Assembly (NCBI GenBank): GCA_947179155.2
Contig: OX359265.1
Span: forward strand, 57,919,540 to 57,983,539
DNA length: 64,000 nt
From: Hedera helix
Lineage: Eukaryota > Streptophyta > Magnoliopsida > Apiales > Araliaceae
Direction of reading: 5' to 3'
Below, piece after piece: positions 12,001-23,827 of this stretch (within the stretch, counting starts at the first letter, position 1; each line of letters starts with the position of its first letter). The notes under the pieces are model-generated. The model made no database searches. It was given only the letters and a program-made list of their open reading frames with translations, and was not told the DNA's origin. The position numbers were made by a program, and so were the translations under genes.

Positions 12001-12214
12001 TAACAGGGTCTAGCCGGGGAATGGAGTGAGGGTCCGAGGAATAGTTATCATAGTCTTCACGTTTTGTAAAATAGTGTGGCAATAATAGTGAAGACTTAGT
12101 TGTGTATTATTATACACTGTATTGTAATACGTTGTGCTTTGTTGTAATAATTTTGTTGTAGTCTTTTGACGACTCAAGTTTGGGCTGTGTGGGCCCAGAT
12201 TTGGGGGCGTCACA
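9047..12214 (+). repeat. 3' LTR of element B
   Basis: The LTR is 3,168 bp, the same length as the 5' LTR and almost identical to it. It ends GGCGTCACA, followed by TTTTA, the second copy of the target duplication, after which LTR A resumes. Confidence 0.95.
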
Positions 12215-12516
12215 TTTTAACAGTTCCGTTGACTATTTTTATTTAAAAAGGTTATTTCTGTCATTTTCTATATCCGACAAATATTCCGTTGTGGGGTCCA
12301 CCAATAATTTGTTATTTCGGCGCCGTCGTACGACACGAATATTCCCCGACCAAACGAATATTCCCCGACAAAGCGAATATTGTCCGACAAAATAAAATTT
12401 GCACATAACATCCTTAACTTTTAACTTTATCGATTTAACCACTTACTGTTTCAAAAAAATATATATATATATGAAGAAAAATTAAATTTATATTTCATAA
12501 AATTCGGGGTCTTACA
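12215..12516 (-). repeat. LTR A, right part
   Basis: This is the continuation of the minus-strand LTR A after the insertion of B. It runs through the GTCGTACGAC-containing block to the LTR terminus CGGGGTCTTACA. It matches 31,090-31,385 of element C. Confidence 0.9.
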
Positions 12517-13260
12517 TTAAAGGCGATACATCTGTTCGGTGTCTTTTATGGCACGTGGTGAATGTTCTCTTTGGCCCGTAGTGCAAAGATGAACTGTTGT
12601 TTGGTATGATTATGACCAAAGGCTGAATCTGGTATAATCATAACCGTTGGTGTTATATTGAATGTCTTTGGCCCGTAGTGCAAAGATGAACTGTTGATTT
12701 ACATGATTATGATCAGGAACTTTGAATTTGTATTATCTTGACTAATGGTATTTCAGATGATAAAAGTTGATGATATTTTTACTAAAAAGAGAAGCGAGTG
12801 GACACTATAGTCTGCATTATTCTTCTAATAGATTGTTCATTCCGCTGCTATTATTGATCTGAACATTGTTTAAGAATTTAACTGCAGTTTTTGATACAAA
12901 CCTTGTAGTCTATTGTATTCTATCAAGAACTCATCTGTTGAAGGCTAACGATAATTTACTTGTCATTATCTTAGTCATGATATTCTTTACTGGGCTATTT
13001 GAGCTCATCCTTTCTTTTGTTCCATTGTTTTTCAGAAAATGAGAGAGTAGTCGGGTCTAGCAGGGGAATGGAGTGACGGTCCGAGTGATAGCTATTGTAG
13101 TCTTCACATGTTGTATATAGTGTGACAATAATTGTGAAGACTTAGTTGTGTATTATTATACACTGTATTGTTGAACGTTATTCTATCTTGTAATAATTTT
13201 GTTGTAGTCTTTTGACGACTCAAGTTTGGGCTGTATGAGCCCAGATTTGGGGGCGTCACA
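12517..13260 (+). repeat. LTR D, right part (oldest layer of the nest)
   Basis: This plus-strand LTR piece starts mid-LTR at TTAAAGGCGATAC, exactly where LTR A ends, and runs to the terminus GGGGGCGTCACA. It is more diverged from B, C and E than they are from each other, so it is probably the oldest copy here. Its left part lies outside the window, beyond A. Confidence 0.85.
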
Positions 13261-15847
13261 AACACTTTCCCATGTTATGAAAATATAAGACCAAATTAAC
13301 TTACAAAAATTAATTTAAAATATTATTAAATTGAAAGTTCATAAATCTGCTAAAAACACTTATTCGAAAAAGCCCCATAGTTGATATCGAAAATGAACCC
13401 ATATTTGGACGTCGTAGCTGCTCTTCTATTCCACTACGTAGAAGAAGGATAAATTTAGGGACACAAAATTAAGTATTATATTTATTTTAATTATTAAAAA
13501 ATAAAATATAAGTGTATAACACGAATTTTAATATCATGTTCTATTTTTTAATAATTAAAATAAATATAATATTTAGATATTGTACGTTTATAATTATTCG
13601 CATAAGGATAGAGAAAATAACTGAGGAAGAACAAACGTGACAACTTAAATCTTGACTTTAAGCAATCAAATCAAGGAAAATATAGCTGCTCCTCTCATTT
13701 AAAATTAGTTTTAATATTTTCAATTAATTTGTAAAATATTAAAATTTAAATTGATATAATTTCACTTAAATTTAAAAATACAATAATTAATAATACGTTA
13801 TAGTTTGCTTGTAATTATTGTTGTTGTTTGTATTAACATTAAATAATTTTTTTTATTAATTTTGAATTTTAACAATTTACGAATTAATTCTAAAATTTAG
13901 AATATATCCCTTATTTTGGATAGAGGAAGTGTTGTACTTTCATCGTTTTGCAATTGTAACGAAAATGATTGCAACGGTTCAAAACTTTGATCCCAATATG
14001 GACCATGTTACCATATTACTAATTTTTACTGGACCTCACAATTTAGTCCTCTCTCCTTATCAAGAATAGAATAGATACTAATTTTAACTGGACCGCACGA
14101 TTTAGTCATCTCTCTGAGTTGTTTGATTTTGACTTAATAAAGTTGAATGTTTGAATTAATTAATTTTTTAGTGTGTTTGTTTTTTATTGAATCGGTCAGT
14201 TTTTTGAATTGAATGACTAAGTCTAATTTTTTTGGCTGAATGGTTAAGTCCTAGCTAAATAAATTTTAAAAAATAACTATTATATTAAATAAATTTATAA
14301 TAATTTTAAATTTTTTTAAAGAGGTAAAATAGTAAAAATATATTATTCAGATATGTCACTTGTTAAATAATTTTTTTCATTCAGTATTCAAAAATTTATT
14401 TCATTTAACTTTTTCAGATTATTTAAATATTCAGAATTATTTCATTCAACTTTAAATTTAGAATAGAACTAGATTAAGAACCGTGAGTTGAGTCTTAATT
14501 GTACTATTTTTGTTGAATTTGACAGTTTATTTAAACAAATGAAATGTACATTTACGAGAAGGAAGTGCAGTAGTAGTGTATAAATAACAAATGTGCTTTT
14601 CCTTTCTTATAAAAAACACACACGAAACAGAAAATCTTAAATATTGAAATGAAAAGGTTTTATTTTTTAATTTTTTTTAGCAAAAGGCAAAATAATTATA
14701 TTACTAAAAGAAATCTATAGTCTAAAAGGAATGAACTAGAATTTGAAATACAAACTCTAAACATATAAAAACAATGAGTAAAAAAAAAACTGAATTACTA
14801 CATTCATCTCCTCAAATATTGCGTATTTGCCTGTTGAATAAGTGCGAGCTTAGCCGTGTATACATGTTGGTTGTACATAATTTTGTGGACATTAGCTTGC
14901 ATTATTTATTTTGAGTCATGAAAATAGAAAGGAAAATAAAAAATTAAACATATAAAATGATATCGTCATACAAATATTGTGTTAAAGGTGTCAAACGTAG
15001 AAAAACAATATGCATGCTTATATATAAAAATAAAAAATAAATATAAACAAAAAATCTTACCGTGAGTAATACTTTTTAAATAATTTATACTATTAATCGT
15101 TGTGATTAAAATTAAATAAATTTATATTAATTTTGTTTAAACTGATTTTTAGAAACTTAATAATGATCTTATAATTTAAAACAAATGAATAGTATATGAA
15201 ATTCATGTTGGTTGCCTACCTTTTTCAATTTTTCTAGAATAGCAATGAAGAAAAATTCATGCTATGATGTGCAACCCTAAAGAACAATAACTGAATAATA
15301 AAAGTTTGTAAAATTGCCGCCGGTTGTCGCTTAAGTTTCTCCATACGTTGGCCATCAACGGAATTGTAGGGAAAGAAGAGGAAGATGACGAATACAAATA
15401 TACTCGTCCCGTTCTAAAATTATACATATATCCCTCTCGTTGTCATTTTAAAATCAAAGATACTTTTGTGTTGTTAGATTAAAAAAAAAAATTGGTATAA
15501 AATTCCTAACACGTTACTGTTGAATAAGTGTTGTTTCATTCTTTTAAGTTTGGAACAGATCAAAAGCAACAATTTCTGGGTACGTAGGTGTTACTCAATT
15601 TTGGATTCCAACTGCATTGTGGTCAGTAGCTTTAATTAAATGATCATGCCCGGCCAAGATATATATTGCTCACCACCTTATCAATTTTGTAGCCAATTAT
15701 TAAGTTATCTTCCCCAAGTAACGCTTTCCTCGTATCTAGATTGCAAGTTCTACCCCCACCTTGTCGTTTTAAGAGTAGAGGACATTAACAAGATATGCTG
15801 ACAACAGCATATTCAGAAATCAATTCAGAAGCTTGCTTCTCATTTAT
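13261..15847. other. AT-rich intergenic region
   Basis: I see no gene here. The region holds a foldback element (13,471-13,575) and two direct copies of a segment of about 75 bp with the core TGGACC(T/G)CAC(A/G)ATTTAGTC (about 14,018-14,116). A stretch near 15,060-15,190 resembles the decayed interior of the MITE family seen at 23,128. Confidence 0.6.
13471..13575. repeat. Short foldback element, copy 1
   Basis: The arms are inverted: TATTATATTTATTTTAATTA near 13,474 pairs with its complement ending near 13,572, around the centre AACACGAATTTTAATATCAT. Two related copies lie at 52,332 and 53,528. Confidence 0.65.
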
Positions 15848-16137
15848 TCACCCCCTCATGATGGTCTTCTTCTTCCTCTTTGACTCCTCTGGTGCTTTCC
15901 CAATAACATGTTTGGATTTATTCTTCACCATATGAATAGGATTTTACAAGGGGGGAAAAAACACCCCTGTAAACTTATCAAATGAATTTTATACACACAA
16001 ATATATATATAGAACCAATAGAGATGAACAGAACACCAGCACTTACCATCTCGGATTCGACAGCCTCAAGAGTGAGTTGAAAAACATTTACTAAAATCCT
16101 CCATGTGCGAATATCTTTCTTCCTTGCCCAAAATGAA
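15848..16137 (-). pseudogene. Possible orphan exon pair of an unidentified gene
   Basis: On the minus strand, about 16,137 to 16,047 reads in one frame as ARKKDIRTWRILVNVFQL and then TLEAVESEM, and ends at a good donor (ATG|GTAAGT). A pyrimidine-rich acceptor then allows an in-phase final exon at 15,922-15,848 (NKSKHVIGKAPEES, then basic KRKKKTIMRG and a stop). The upstream edge has a TGA close by and no convincing acceptor. This looks like the 3' end of a gene whose front is missing, possibly a nuclear protein given the basic tail. I do not recognise the family. It could also be chance. Confidence 0.3.
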
Positions 16138-16470
16138 TTTCATTTTTGTTCTTATTAATTAATACACGTGAAAACAAAGAATTCAAAGCCCAACATCTAT
16201 AAGCGCATCTATTTTACACTATACATCAAGAAAGGATATGATGATGGAAACTAAAATGTTTCTCATGTGATGGGTCACAGTATACACTAGGAGGATTCAG
16301 AAACTGCCCTGGGATTGCCAAGCTAAGTGCTGCGGGCGTCCATATTCAAAGTTCCTCCAAAATTGCATTACTTCCACTTCAAGTTGATTGCATATGTTCA
16401 ATTCTATCGATCCAATTCTAAGCCAAGCATGCATTGAGGTGAAGGCAGGCATGCACTGTATGTTTTGGCC

Positions 16471-19400
16471 TCAGCTGACCTCGGGCTGCAGCATCGGAAA
16501 GAAAGTCCATTTGTTTTTGGGCCCCTCCTTTGCAACAACCTTCTCACTGGTCCACCACTCGCAGCCCATAGTAGGCTTGTCTAAGCCATCTCCCTTTGTG
16601 CTGTCAAAATTGAATTCTTTGCTTGACCCAAGTGTGCTGGAATGATGCTTACACTGGCACTGCTGCTCCTGGCTGTCCCCTATAGCTTTCTTAGGTATGA
16701 CAGCCTCAGTAGCCCCTCCACAATCACAATAATTCAATGCTTTTTCTGATATCATGTTGTTTATGCTAGCACCTTGAGCTGTCACAACCTGTTGAAACTT
16801 CGATACAGTTTCAAGAGATGAGTTGAGATCCTTTTCCAGACATTTTGGAACATCCTCACCGGGCAACTCAAATGAGACTCTGTGACCAATAATAACTTCC
16901 TCGTCTTCAGATTCATTATCTGAGTTGGCAAGTGATGCCACCTCAGAAATTTGGCTCTCCATAAGTAAATTGTCTCTAGGGACAGCCTCCCCACCAGTTG
17001 GTGTCAAAGAACCGGAACCTAGCCTAGAACACCAACCGTTTGGTGTCAAAGAACCAGAACCTAACCTTGAAACACCCTCATTTGGCGTCAATGAGCCAGA
17101 ACCTAACCTTGAACCCAAACCATTTGGCGTCAATGAGCCAGAATCTAGCCTTGAACCCCACTTGAGAGAGGAAAAATATTCATACCCTAGGAATTTGGGA
17201 GTTTCACCCACACGAAACTGTATAATTCGTTGCTTATCAGGGAAAGGTGAAGATGTGCCAGAATTAGGAATGGTTGAGCCAGGTGATATAAGGTAGCCAC
17301 ATGGGCTTCCAGGGTAATAAGGCTGGAACTCATACTGTGATAATGAGAGCTTTTGATTTGTCCCACTGCCCCTTCTAGTGCGGGCTAGAGATGTTGCCAA
17401 AAGCTGAGCAAAAGGCACTTCAGGTGATGAAGGTGTTGTCAATTGCACAGGTTCAGGAGGGGGAGTGAAAGAAGCAGTTGATGGTTCAGTGGTGAAGGTA
17501 GAAAATACGGGTGGTGAAACTAACTGAGTTTCATACGTATAGGGACCAATGGCGAAAATGGAGGATGTCCCACCCGAGGAGTAGGCATTGACAGAGAGAG
17601 ACGTGAGGGAAAGTAATCCAGCTGGTGATTGGGTGGCAGAGGGAGGATCTGATTGGAGAAAAGATGCAGGAGAAGAGGGAGGAGCAATGAAAGGAAATAC
17701 TATGGTGGATGAGTGATTCAGAGATTGGGCAACAGGGGCTCCAGTTCTAGGCGCTGTTGCTTCAGGAACAAGGGTTGCATGACCAATTCGTTTGCTGTGC
17801 TTGTAAGACCCGAAACACCAGTATAGACTCCAGCAGCTTCCCCATCTTCTCTTCTGAAATCAAAGTCAAAGAATTACTGTAAATTACTAGAACCACTTGC
17901 TTATCTAGCTAGTAAGACTATCAAATCTTTATCATTTGATGCTACACCGGAAACAAAATATAATCAAGGGTTGCACTTTTCAAAAAATAGTTAGCAGAAG
18001 ACAATTATCCATTTTCTGAAAAAATTCTAAAAGAGATGGTGTAATTACCACTAAAAGATACTGGCTTAAAACTTTGAATCATATTCCGTCTGCCTAATAA
18101 TAGGGATACTTTGTCATGCTGCTGGAACAATTAGCAGCTAGCACAAGAACATGCTCATGAGCATAACTTGAGTTTATTAAATGCACTAAAAAACTGCAAC
18201 ACTAATAGGTAAAACTAGTGTCATATTAAACACAATCAAAAGTTAGAAAAAACATAAATCTACCCTACCTAAAGAGTAATGAGGCATTGATACTGTATTT
18301 GTTTAGATATCACTTGTATAGGTATGGTTTAAGCCATGCAAATTATATCTTACAGGTGGTCTCACATTTCCCAATCCCATAAACTACACCCGCAAGCATC
18401 CAACTAGTTTAATCTTATGTTCTATTATAGCATTTAAAAACACACTCATTGAAACCGGGTTACCTTCTGTCTGCTAATTTATCAACTAATGCATTGATTC
18501 TGCAGACGTCAGTTGAAGCTTGGCACTTTCAAATTAATCAAGCTTGGAAATAGCTGAATAAGACTGCTAGAGTCTCAATTGCATAGTGTTGTCCAATATT
18601 TAGCTTGTTTATGCACCTAGCAAAGCCTAACAGATTTCCATTTCTCAATCGTAGGAAGTAAAATTGTAATAGAAAGTACCTATGGGATGCAACCCATCTT
18701 ATATGTAGTTCATAAGCTTAATCATTTCTATTAATCAATACCCTCCGTGTTTCACACATCCAGAAATTGTGCCTTCACCCCTGCAAATATAAGACACTCA
18801 CAATCCTCATTCAAGTCCTTGTTATGTCTCACTTTCTTTATATAATTGTTAACTTAATCTCAACTATCTTCATGGGTAAGTTTGTCTAAGGATGATGCTA
18901 ATGAAATTGTGTATAGCTAAACTCAAAAATGTCAAGAAGACTACAGTAGGAGTTACTTAATCTTGGCTTCTAAAGAATTTAAATTTCGTCACTTTTTTAG
19001 GGTCATTGATGAACCAAATAATGAGCCGTAATTAAGTAATAGTGAGTATCTTCTTTTGTCTCGATCCTTAAAGGAAGCTAAATATTGAGTGATACTGAAA
19101 GTCCAATTCTAGCAATAGTTGTAACTGTAATTGACAAGCCTTAACGAGATCAATGGATACTTTCACTTCTCCAAGTAACCAAGCTCAAGTGTGGTTTATT
19201 AAGCCGGCGATCGAAGTTAAACAAGCCTCCCAAGTTGAATGCTGCTTGGGTAGTCCATTAGTCATACAATAAAAACTAAATTCAGGCTTAGGCCTCTGAG
19301 TTCCCCCCACTTGCAACAGGGATAAAGAAGAGAAAAAGTTCACCCACTCTGTAGATATATTTGCCCTGGCTCAAGCAATGGGTATATCTCAACTCATACT

Positions 19401-20490
19401 TAAATGTCTAATCAATATACAAGCTTTTAACCACAAAAGTCTACAATTCGTCCCTCTTTGGAACTCTCTAGGTAATCTTTGACATATAAAGTACAACTGT
19501 ACAAGCATAGGGTGTTCTGACCTTGGATGCTCTAAGAGCTAAAAATCAATGGCATTTCTAATAACTCCGTACTTAGGAACAATCCCCAAGGTGAACCTAC
19601 CAATATTCATAAAAAGCATTTCAAAGTCCTACAAGGACAAAAATATACTCGCTTATGTTCAGCATTACTTATGTATGTAGTTGTGTCATGAGGTATAAAT
19701 GGACATTGTGTTTCAAACACCAAAGTATTTAATTTGAAATGAAGGTTGAATTTCATGATAAAGTAACCTGGAAGCCTTTCACTAATCAGAACCAATTGAT
19801 TCACTTAAGTTACTGAAATAGACTATTTGAGAATTCTTGATTTTATGTTCATATTAAGGATCCAATGTTCATCTGAATTTTTTTTCCGAGGAGTTAAACA
19901 TCTGAATGACAAAGCCACTTTCTTTACTAACGTCAGTAAATACGAAAACCCAAAAAAAAAACAATATAAAACTAGTTGGGAAAAAAAATAAATGGACTAT
20001 TCTTGTAGGTCAATCAAACATTTGGTTTCTTTCTTTTTTACTTTTTCCCTTTTGATAATTAAAATTTCAACACAAGTGCCACAAAGGTTGCAGCTTCTTT
20101 CTATAGTCAATGGACCACAAAATCCTAACTGAAAAACATTTCTACTAGCAAAACATAGTAGTAATTTATTACTACTAATACACTACTGCTACACAAGCCC
20201 CAAAAAGATATCAAATCTACATATTCAAGCATCAAAACAATCCAACTAACAAGAAATTTGTATCAAATTAAGATTAACAAAAGCAAAAAGATCACAACTT
20301 CTGAACCGACAAATTCATATAAACTCAGTAATTCAACACTCAAAACCTCTAGAAAATCAATCAATACAAATAAAGACATACACAATTAATATACCTGAAC
20401 ACTAGTTGGCTGGACTCGACTCTCGGCAGTAACTATAGCAGTAGCCGCAGCGTTGACGGTCTCAACACTATTATTGGATAAATTACTCAT
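16471..20490 (-). CDS. Hydroxyproline-rich/proline-serine-rich protein (At5g52430-like)
   Basis: There are two coding exons: 20,490-20,395 (32 codons, MSNLSNNSVETVNAAATAI..., donor CAG|GTAT) and 17,853-16,471 (acceptor TTTCAG|AAG, phase 0). Together they give 492 residues; the 2.5-kb intron is 17,854-20,394. Exon 2 opens with a conserved W/C-rich block (RRWGSCWSLYWCFGSYKHSK) and continues with the Pro/Ser-rich stretch FPFIAPPSSPASF and the motif TTPSSPEVPFAQLLATSL. Both features mark a plant family annotated as hydroxyproline-rich glycoprotein, although no secretion signal is visible. The biochemical role is unknown to me. A four-unit 14-residue repeat lies in the middle. The middle and C-terminal parts are Ser-rich and acidic. 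Start choice: the ATG at 20,490 is the first in exon 1. Confidence 0.85.
17000..17167 (-). repeat. In-frame 42-bp tandem repeat in the proline-rich gene
   Basis: Four units of exactly 42 bp (starts near 17,000, 17,042, 17,084 and 17,126) encode 14-residue repeats of the form SRLGSGSLTPNG plus two residues. The repeats vary mainly at the last two positions of each unit. TP and SxTP contexts are typical phosphorylation sites for proline-directed kinases, so length variation could alter a phospho-switch; that is inference. Confidence 0.85.
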
Positions 20491-22100
20491 ATCGAATCTG
20501 GATCAATAAAAAGAAGAAGGGATAACGAAAGACCAGTTTACTCAAATCAAGCTTTCACAGGCGACGGTAACTGTAATTCCCCGCGACAACCGACCACAGG
20601 TCAAGGGCAATATTAAGAATCGGAAAAAGAAGATGAGATGACATTCAATTAATGAAAGAAGGCACAGAGAGAAAAACAGAACAAGAAACGGTACAAGTAA
20701 TTTATAAATGTGAAGCCAATCAAGGAAGAAACCAAGAAACTCTCTCTCTCTACCTCTAGCTGCTGCTGCTGCTGGTATTTTGTAATTATGGTGGGGATGG
20801 GGCCAAGCACGTAATTACAAATAGATTTGGTGTGTAATAAAGACGGACAGAGAGTTGATTAGTTGATAATTGGTAATTAATTGTGAGGTAATTGACTATA
20901 ATGACCCCCATCGAGGTTTGAAATTAATGATGTGCCACTGCTATAACGGCTGGCTGGGTCTATTAATGGCAAGAAAGTGACGTCGCGTGGGAGTAGCGTT
21001 GTCCTCATTTAATGAATAAATGAGATGATGGTCGATTTTGTTATATAATCTTCTTATCCTTTTGATTTTATCACTCAGGTTTTGGAATGTTATAAAATAA
21101 AATTTACATATTGTGAGTATAGTAGTAGTATTCCTAAATTACTGTCCTTGACATGTAAATAGAAGGAGTTGTTGAGGGTATTTGTAGTAGGAACCAATCA
21201 TTTCCTTTCTTCTTTTTTTTATTTTTTCCGCTAATTGAATTTAATTAAAGAGGGGAGCGGTGTGCACGTGTTGCGTAGCGGTTTTCGCGTTTGTGTGAAA
21301 ACGCTCGCCCCGGACAACGACGCACACTCTCAGCTTTTCCCCTCCTAAAATTCTTCCCCCTTTTCCTCCTCTATTTTTTTAACAACTTTTGCACGGCTGG
21401 TTGCGTCCGTTATCCTATTATTATTATTATTATTTTTTTTTTTTTTTATTATTGTCTAAAATATACTATTAATAGTTTTAAGATTACAAGTTTTTATTTT
21501 ATTTTATTTTATTTTTACTAAAATTTAATTTAATAATAATTACCATGAAAATTTCTCTCCTTTTCTCGCACGGTCATATGCGCAAAACAAATTTTCTAAT
21601 TGTAAAAGTGGGAAAATAGCCTTTCAAAAAATATAGTCTTTTATGCTAAATTGATGTTAGAGATATTAAAATTTTAATATCTTAAATAATATGTCATCGT
21701 AATATTAATTAAATAAATCTCGTATAATTAATTATATTATAAATAATTATTAAACTATTTTATATCATGTCATTTAAAATAAAAAATTTAACATTACTTT
21801 TTATGTTAATAATTTATTACTATCTTTAAAGTTGGCTAGATTCAGTTTTGCGCTTGTAGAGCAAGCAAGCCACTTAATTTATCGTAGCTTTTTGTTTACC
21901 TCAACTTTTTCTTTCTTGCGTTCACCGAGGAGGTCCATTATGACACTAATCGTAATCTGGTCTAAATCAAAAGGTTGGTGGCAATTGGATGGGCCTACAA
22001 CACAAAAGTTCAACCGGCATACCACATGTTCAAGTAGGTGGTGGTTGATCTTGGATACTCCATGCTACTACAAATAATTGTAAATAATAGTATATAAATA

Positions 22101-22361
22101 TATGTTATTTTTGTTTTAAGATATAAGGTTATTATTAATTTTTTAAAATTAATTTAAATAGTTTTAAATTCAAAAATAATATAAAAAATTAATTTTAATC
22201 ATTATAATAATAAATATTGTAAATATTTATAAAAAAATATTATTCATTTTAAGAGTTATTGTGTTTTGATTTTAAATGTATGATTTTAATTTAAAATTAT
22301 CTTAAATTGATATTCAAAAATCAACCGTAACTTTATAATTTGCGACAGAGGAAATATTATA
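22101..22361. mobile_element. MITE family 1, copy (decayed)
   Basis: About 260 bp with imperfect inverted ends: the left side reads TTTTAAGATATAAGGTTATTA and the right side is ATAATTTGCGACAGAGGAAAT in inverse relation. The interior matches the copies at 23,128 and 45,191. It has no coding capacity. Confidence 0.5.
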
Positions 22362-22687
22362 TATTTATATACTACCTCTATTCATAAAGATATTTTAAGT
22401 ATATCTTTTGATAAAAATATAAGAGAGAATAGTAACAGCTTCCAATTTTACTAACAAGAGACCTCATATAAGTATAATTATGCCTTCTTCTTCTTTTATT
22501 TTTTAAAAAAAATACACTATACTTAAATACTTTTAACAATTAAATACTTTATATAATTTTTAAATTTTGAATTGTTTTGTTTTAGATGTCTTTTGTGAAC
22601 AAAAAATTATTATTATAAAGCGTTTATAGCATTTTTGGTAATTTTATGTCTCGTTTTACTCCTCTTTTTTTTTTGCCCTAACAATTT

Positions 22688-22711
22688 TATATATATATAT
22701 ATATATATATA
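22688..22711. repeat. (TA)n microsatellite
   Basis: Uninterrupted TA dinucleotides, about 12 units. Confidence 0.9.
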
Positions 22712-23127
22712 TTAATATTTTGTTCTTTTTTATTTTAATTTTTTAATTATTTTTAATCTTTAAAATTTTAATTTTATCTCACATAATCTATACACACAAC
22801 ATCAATTAGTGCCAACATATATAATGGGGCCATCTCTACTTGTACTGTATTTAGGCATGTGACTGTCCTCTTTTACGGGTCGCACTTCTTTGCTAGCTAG
22901 CTACCTTCACCAATAGATTCCACTTACTAGATTTTTTAGTCTTTATTTTATGGGAGATTTTTATTTATTTTCTGAATTTCTATTTGTCTATTCCATATGA
23001 GAGAGATGACAGTGGCACACTTACGAGTATATCTTGAAACTAGACGATTTAAATACTTCATAGGATGTAATCAAATTTTCATTCCATGTGAAACAAAAGT
23101 CATATACTCAATACATAATAACTGAAA

Positions 23128-23393
23128 TACTCCTTTTATTTCGAATAGTAGGATTACTATTAACTTTTTTAAAATTAATTAAAAATATTTTTAAATTTAA
23201 AATCAATAAAATTCATTTAAATTTATAAAATAATAAATATTATAATTAATTATACTTTTTAAGTAGTTTATGATACTTATAATTGTATTGACATAAACAA
23301 AATAAATTTAACTCACTTTTGAATTTAAAATGTTTGAAATTGATTTTTCAAAAATCAATATTAATCCTATAATTTAAAACAGAATAAATACTA
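23128..23393. mobile_element. MITE family 1, best copy (Stowaway-like)
   Basis: This 266-bp element has long imperfect terminal inverted repeats. The left end TACTCCTTTTATTTCGAATA pairs with a right end whose complement starts AGTATTTATTCTGTTTTAAA. Both arms continue into TAGGATTA-ATATT and AAAATTAATT. The interior is AT-rich and noncoding. The TACTCC end and possible TA duplication suggest a Tc1/mariner (Stowaway) origin. Confidence 0.65.
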
Positions 23394-23827
23394 AATAATA
23401 TATACATTAAAATTTTGGAAATTCATGTACATAGTAATTTTGAATAAAATAAATTATTTTAATATTATATTATTAATTATGAGCTTTAATTTCCACTGGA
23501 GTTACAACTGGATTAAGAGGTTTTTATTTGTATTAAGAATCATGAGTTACTACCATTAATTAAATTTAGTTACAATTTGAAGTTTATATTCCATGGTAGT
23601 ATGCTCATTTCCTCTTAACAACCATAATAATACTCACATCTATTTTAATTTTTTAAGTAACAATTAGTACTTAGCAAAATTTTAGAGTTGACAAAATAAA
23701 TAAAGTTATATATTTACTCTTTTATATTACCAAATTATAATCCATTAATAATATACATATTTTCAATGCCAAATTTTCCTATTTTAATATAATACATTTT
23801 AATTATAGTTTTGTATGTAATTAAAAT

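Larger units (their letters stand above)
2149..12214 (+). mobile_element. Element B: complete non-autonomous Ty3/gypsy chromovirus copy
   Basis: The element is 10,066 bp: a 5' LTR, an internal region of 3.7 kb, and a 3' LTR. LTRs begin TGTAAGACC and end GGCGTCACA. Five-base target duplications TTTTA lie at 2,144-2,148 and 12,215-12,219. The insertion splits LTR A, since joining the flanks restores sequence found uninterrupted near 31,090. The internal part has a tRNA-Met-type primer site and a polypurine tract, but gag is replaced by unrelated sequence, most of the reverse transcriptase is deleted, and integrase has a stop codon. By eye the two LTRs differ at about 3 positions in 3,168, so the insertion is very recent and must have used proteins supplied by another copy. 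Confidence 0.93.
20491..23827. other. Upstream region of the proline-rich gene and AT-rich spacer
   Basis: The stretch 20,491-21,060 is the leader and promoter side of the minus-strand gene. It has a (GCT)n run near 20,760 and CT repeats near 20,740. TATA-like sites on the minus strand lie near 20,705 and 21,045; I cannot choose between them. Beyond this the region is AT-rich, with two MITE copies and a TA run. No further coding sequence is supported. Confidence 0.5.

Noticed and set aside
16925..17296. 123-codon plus-strand frame rich in GVNEPEP repeats
   Set aside because: It is the complement of the 42-bp coding repeat of the minus-strand gene; the minus frame has the conserved family motifs and correct splicing.
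21291..21521. 76-codon frame ending in I/F/Y runs
   Set aside because: It ends in T-rich low-complexity sequence and shows no family resemblance.
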